Shown: piece after piece, positions 62,937 through 64,000 of the stretch
Layout of the letters: each line of letters begins with the position of its first letter
How positions within the stretch are numbered: position 1 is the first letter of the stretch
NCBI RefSeq assembly: GCF_014698235.1
Contig: NZ_JACJSP010000010.1
Location: 86,587-150,586, forward strand
Length of the DNA: 64,000 bases
Direction: 5' to 3'
DNA from: Limnothrix sp. FACHB-406
GTDB taxonomy: Bacteria; Cyanobacteriota; Cyanobacteriia; CACIAM-69d
Position numbers and translations under genes: made by a program
The notes under the pieces: generated by a model
The model's database searches: none
The model's input: the letters and a program-made list of their open reading frames with translations, nothing else
Told to the model about the DNA's origin: nothing

Positions 62937-63923
62937 CTACAGCACCTCTTCAACCATTTTTTCGGCTTCTTTGACTCGGATTTCGCCGGACATGAGCTTG
63001 GGGAGGAGGCGATCGCGCAGATCAGCAAGATCATCCGAGCTTTTGGAGTTGCGGTATTGTAGATTGAAAAGATTTTCTGCCAAGCTGCTGAATTCTCTAA
63101 TGATTTCGATATTGGGCTTAGGCACAAATAAATTATGTATATGATTTCGATTCAACGTTGGGACCGCAGAACCAGCATTAAACGAACTGAAATCAATATT
63201 TTGCAAAAGAAAGTAAGCATATATTGGAGTTGTATCAATATACTGCTTAATCCAAAGTGATGTATTCAGTGGCCAGAATTTTTCTTGTATGTAAAAAACC
63301 TTTCCTAAAACTCCACTTCTTCCCGTGGTAACACCTGGCGGTTCAACCATATATTCGTTGTGGGTTCCATTGAAGCCACTAGCTGCAATAACCGGGAAAT
63401 TTCCATTTTGTCTTTTTGATTTTGGAAGATCAAATCCTCTTTGCAAAACAACTAATTCGTCTAGTCTACTAAGTTTCCAACCCGTCGGTATACCTGTTTC
63501 AGGGTCGATTGCCTCTGGGAACAGCGACCACAAATGCTCTGGCAGATAAGCAGCGCGGCCCGACATCTTGGCGCGGGTGGGGCCAAAGTCCACAAACCAA
63601 TCCTTGAAAATCGCCCTGGCCATGGCCTCCAGGGTTTCGTTCATCCGCCGATTCAGCTCGATTTTGTCATCAAGAGCAGAGAGAATACGGGCGATCGCTT
63701 TTTGCTCAGGGAGTGGGGGCAAAACTGTTGGACATGCTGACAGAATCGCAGTGTTTAAATTAGCCATTGTTGCGCCATGCGCGTGTCTAACAATCCACTC
63801 ACGTACCGAAGGATGGCGAAGATAAAAATACAAATATTTTGTGTCTACTGAATCATTACTAACACGAACTCGAAGACAGCCTGTTCCACATAACCATCCA
63901 TCCAGAAGTGTTGAATGACAGAT
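62937..63923 (-). pseudogene. hsdS: type I restriction specificity subunit hsdS, 5'-truncated
   Basis: The retained part reads STLLDGWLCGTGCLRVRVSN at the tail of the first target-recognition domain, then the conserved central spacer (LSACPTVLPPLPEQKAIARI and a helix, LDDKIELNRRMNETLEAMAR), AIFKDWFVDFGPTRAKM, a second target-recognition domain from about TGWKLSRLDELVVLQRGFDL, and the C-terminal LPEQ-like repeat helix. Intact HsdS is about 400 residues with two recognition domains; here most of the first is missing and a TGA (63924-63926) closes the frame upstream. A foreign-looking flank with a terminator sits just beyond. An internal TTG at 63833 could start a shorter product. Confidence 0.8.
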
Positions 63924-63932
63924 TCAGGTTAT

Positions 63933-63965
63933 AAAAAAGGGGTAAGAAGATGTAATTCTTACCCC
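63933..63965 (-). terminator. rho-independent terminator adjoining the broken hsdS
   Basis: GGGGTAAGAA (63939-63948) pairs perfectly with TTCTTACCCC (63956-63965). On the minus strand a T6 run (plus A-run 63933-63938) follows. It should end a leftward transcript from beyond the right edge, immediately before the hsdS remnant. Confidence 0.8.
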
Positions 63966-64000
63966 AAACAATCAAAAAGTAGTACACCAATGTTACGCTC

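Noticed and set aside
1..64000. Search for CRISPR arrays and tRNA genes
   Set aside because: No regular 25-40-base repeat with unique spacers, and no cloverleaf with a TTCRANYC arm was found by eye; the AT-rich direct repeats at 13.6 kb have only two copies.

Overview
The window reads as a chromosomal segment of a cyanobacterium. The octamer GCGATCGC (HIP1) and shorter GCGATC/CGATCG cores recur throughout. Genes typical of oxygenic phototrophs are present: psaK (photosystem I), psb27 (photosystem II assembly), chlM (chlorophyll synthesis), ycf46, DUF1815 and DUF2839. Coding sequence is GC-rich and dense on both strands, while several intergenic stretches are AT-rich and full of short repeats. 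No rRNA, tRNA or CRISPR array was recognised. The genus cannot be fixed from the window alone.

Layout. 1-3.5 kb: a Uma2-family protein running off the left edge, the nickel-chaperone pair ureE-ureF, a tiny exported Cys-rich peptide and a family-2 glycosyltransferase. 3.6-13.6 kb: an ABC exporter with an unusual ComFB-like C-terminal extension, a TPR protein, psaK, a DUF2079 membrane protein, ispF, a coiled-coil membrane protein, queF and a small membrane protein. 13.9-16.6 kb: a CHRD protein followed by an ECF-type sigma factor and its RskA-like anti-sigma factor. 16.6-24.8 kb: pstSCAB phosphate uptake (with a Pho box) bracketed by a TonB-like protein on one side and exbB-exbD-exbD on the other. 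24.8-38.7 kb: mostly housekeeping genes (FAD oxidoreductase, exopolyphosphatase, FHA protein, DUF1815, DUF2839, a helicase-like protein lacking its ATPase motifs, psb27, bioB-bioY, lspA, a DsbA-like protein, a cell-wall amidase). 38.8-43.3 kb: a TetR repressor and a MacA/MacB-type efflux operon with matching palindromic operators.

43.6-44.9 kb is a tnpB-only IS200/IS605-type element lying against the start codon of ycf46. 44.9-51.8 kb holds ycf46, an SH3 protein, a zinc-ribbon protein, chlM and the rpsP-khpA-phoH cluster, with a 1.3-kb gene-free stretch between the zinc-ribbon gene and chlM. 51.9-64 kb is more accessory: a NACHT ATPase fused to a GUN4 domain, mfd, and a type I restriction locus read leftward (broken hsdS, DUF1828 protein, PD-(D/E)XK-like protein, hsdR) that runs to the right edge.

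The most unusual items are two domain fusions: an ABC exporter joined to a ComFB-like (possible cyclic-dinucleotide receptor) domain, and a membrane-anchored NACHT ATPase joined to a tetrapyrrole-binding GUN4 domain. Also notable are the two extra genes inside the type I restriction locus with its truncated hsdS, the secreted metallothionein-like peptide beside the nickel chaperone genes, and several families of dispersed palindromes. All functional statements rest on reading motifs and remembered family features; no database search was run.
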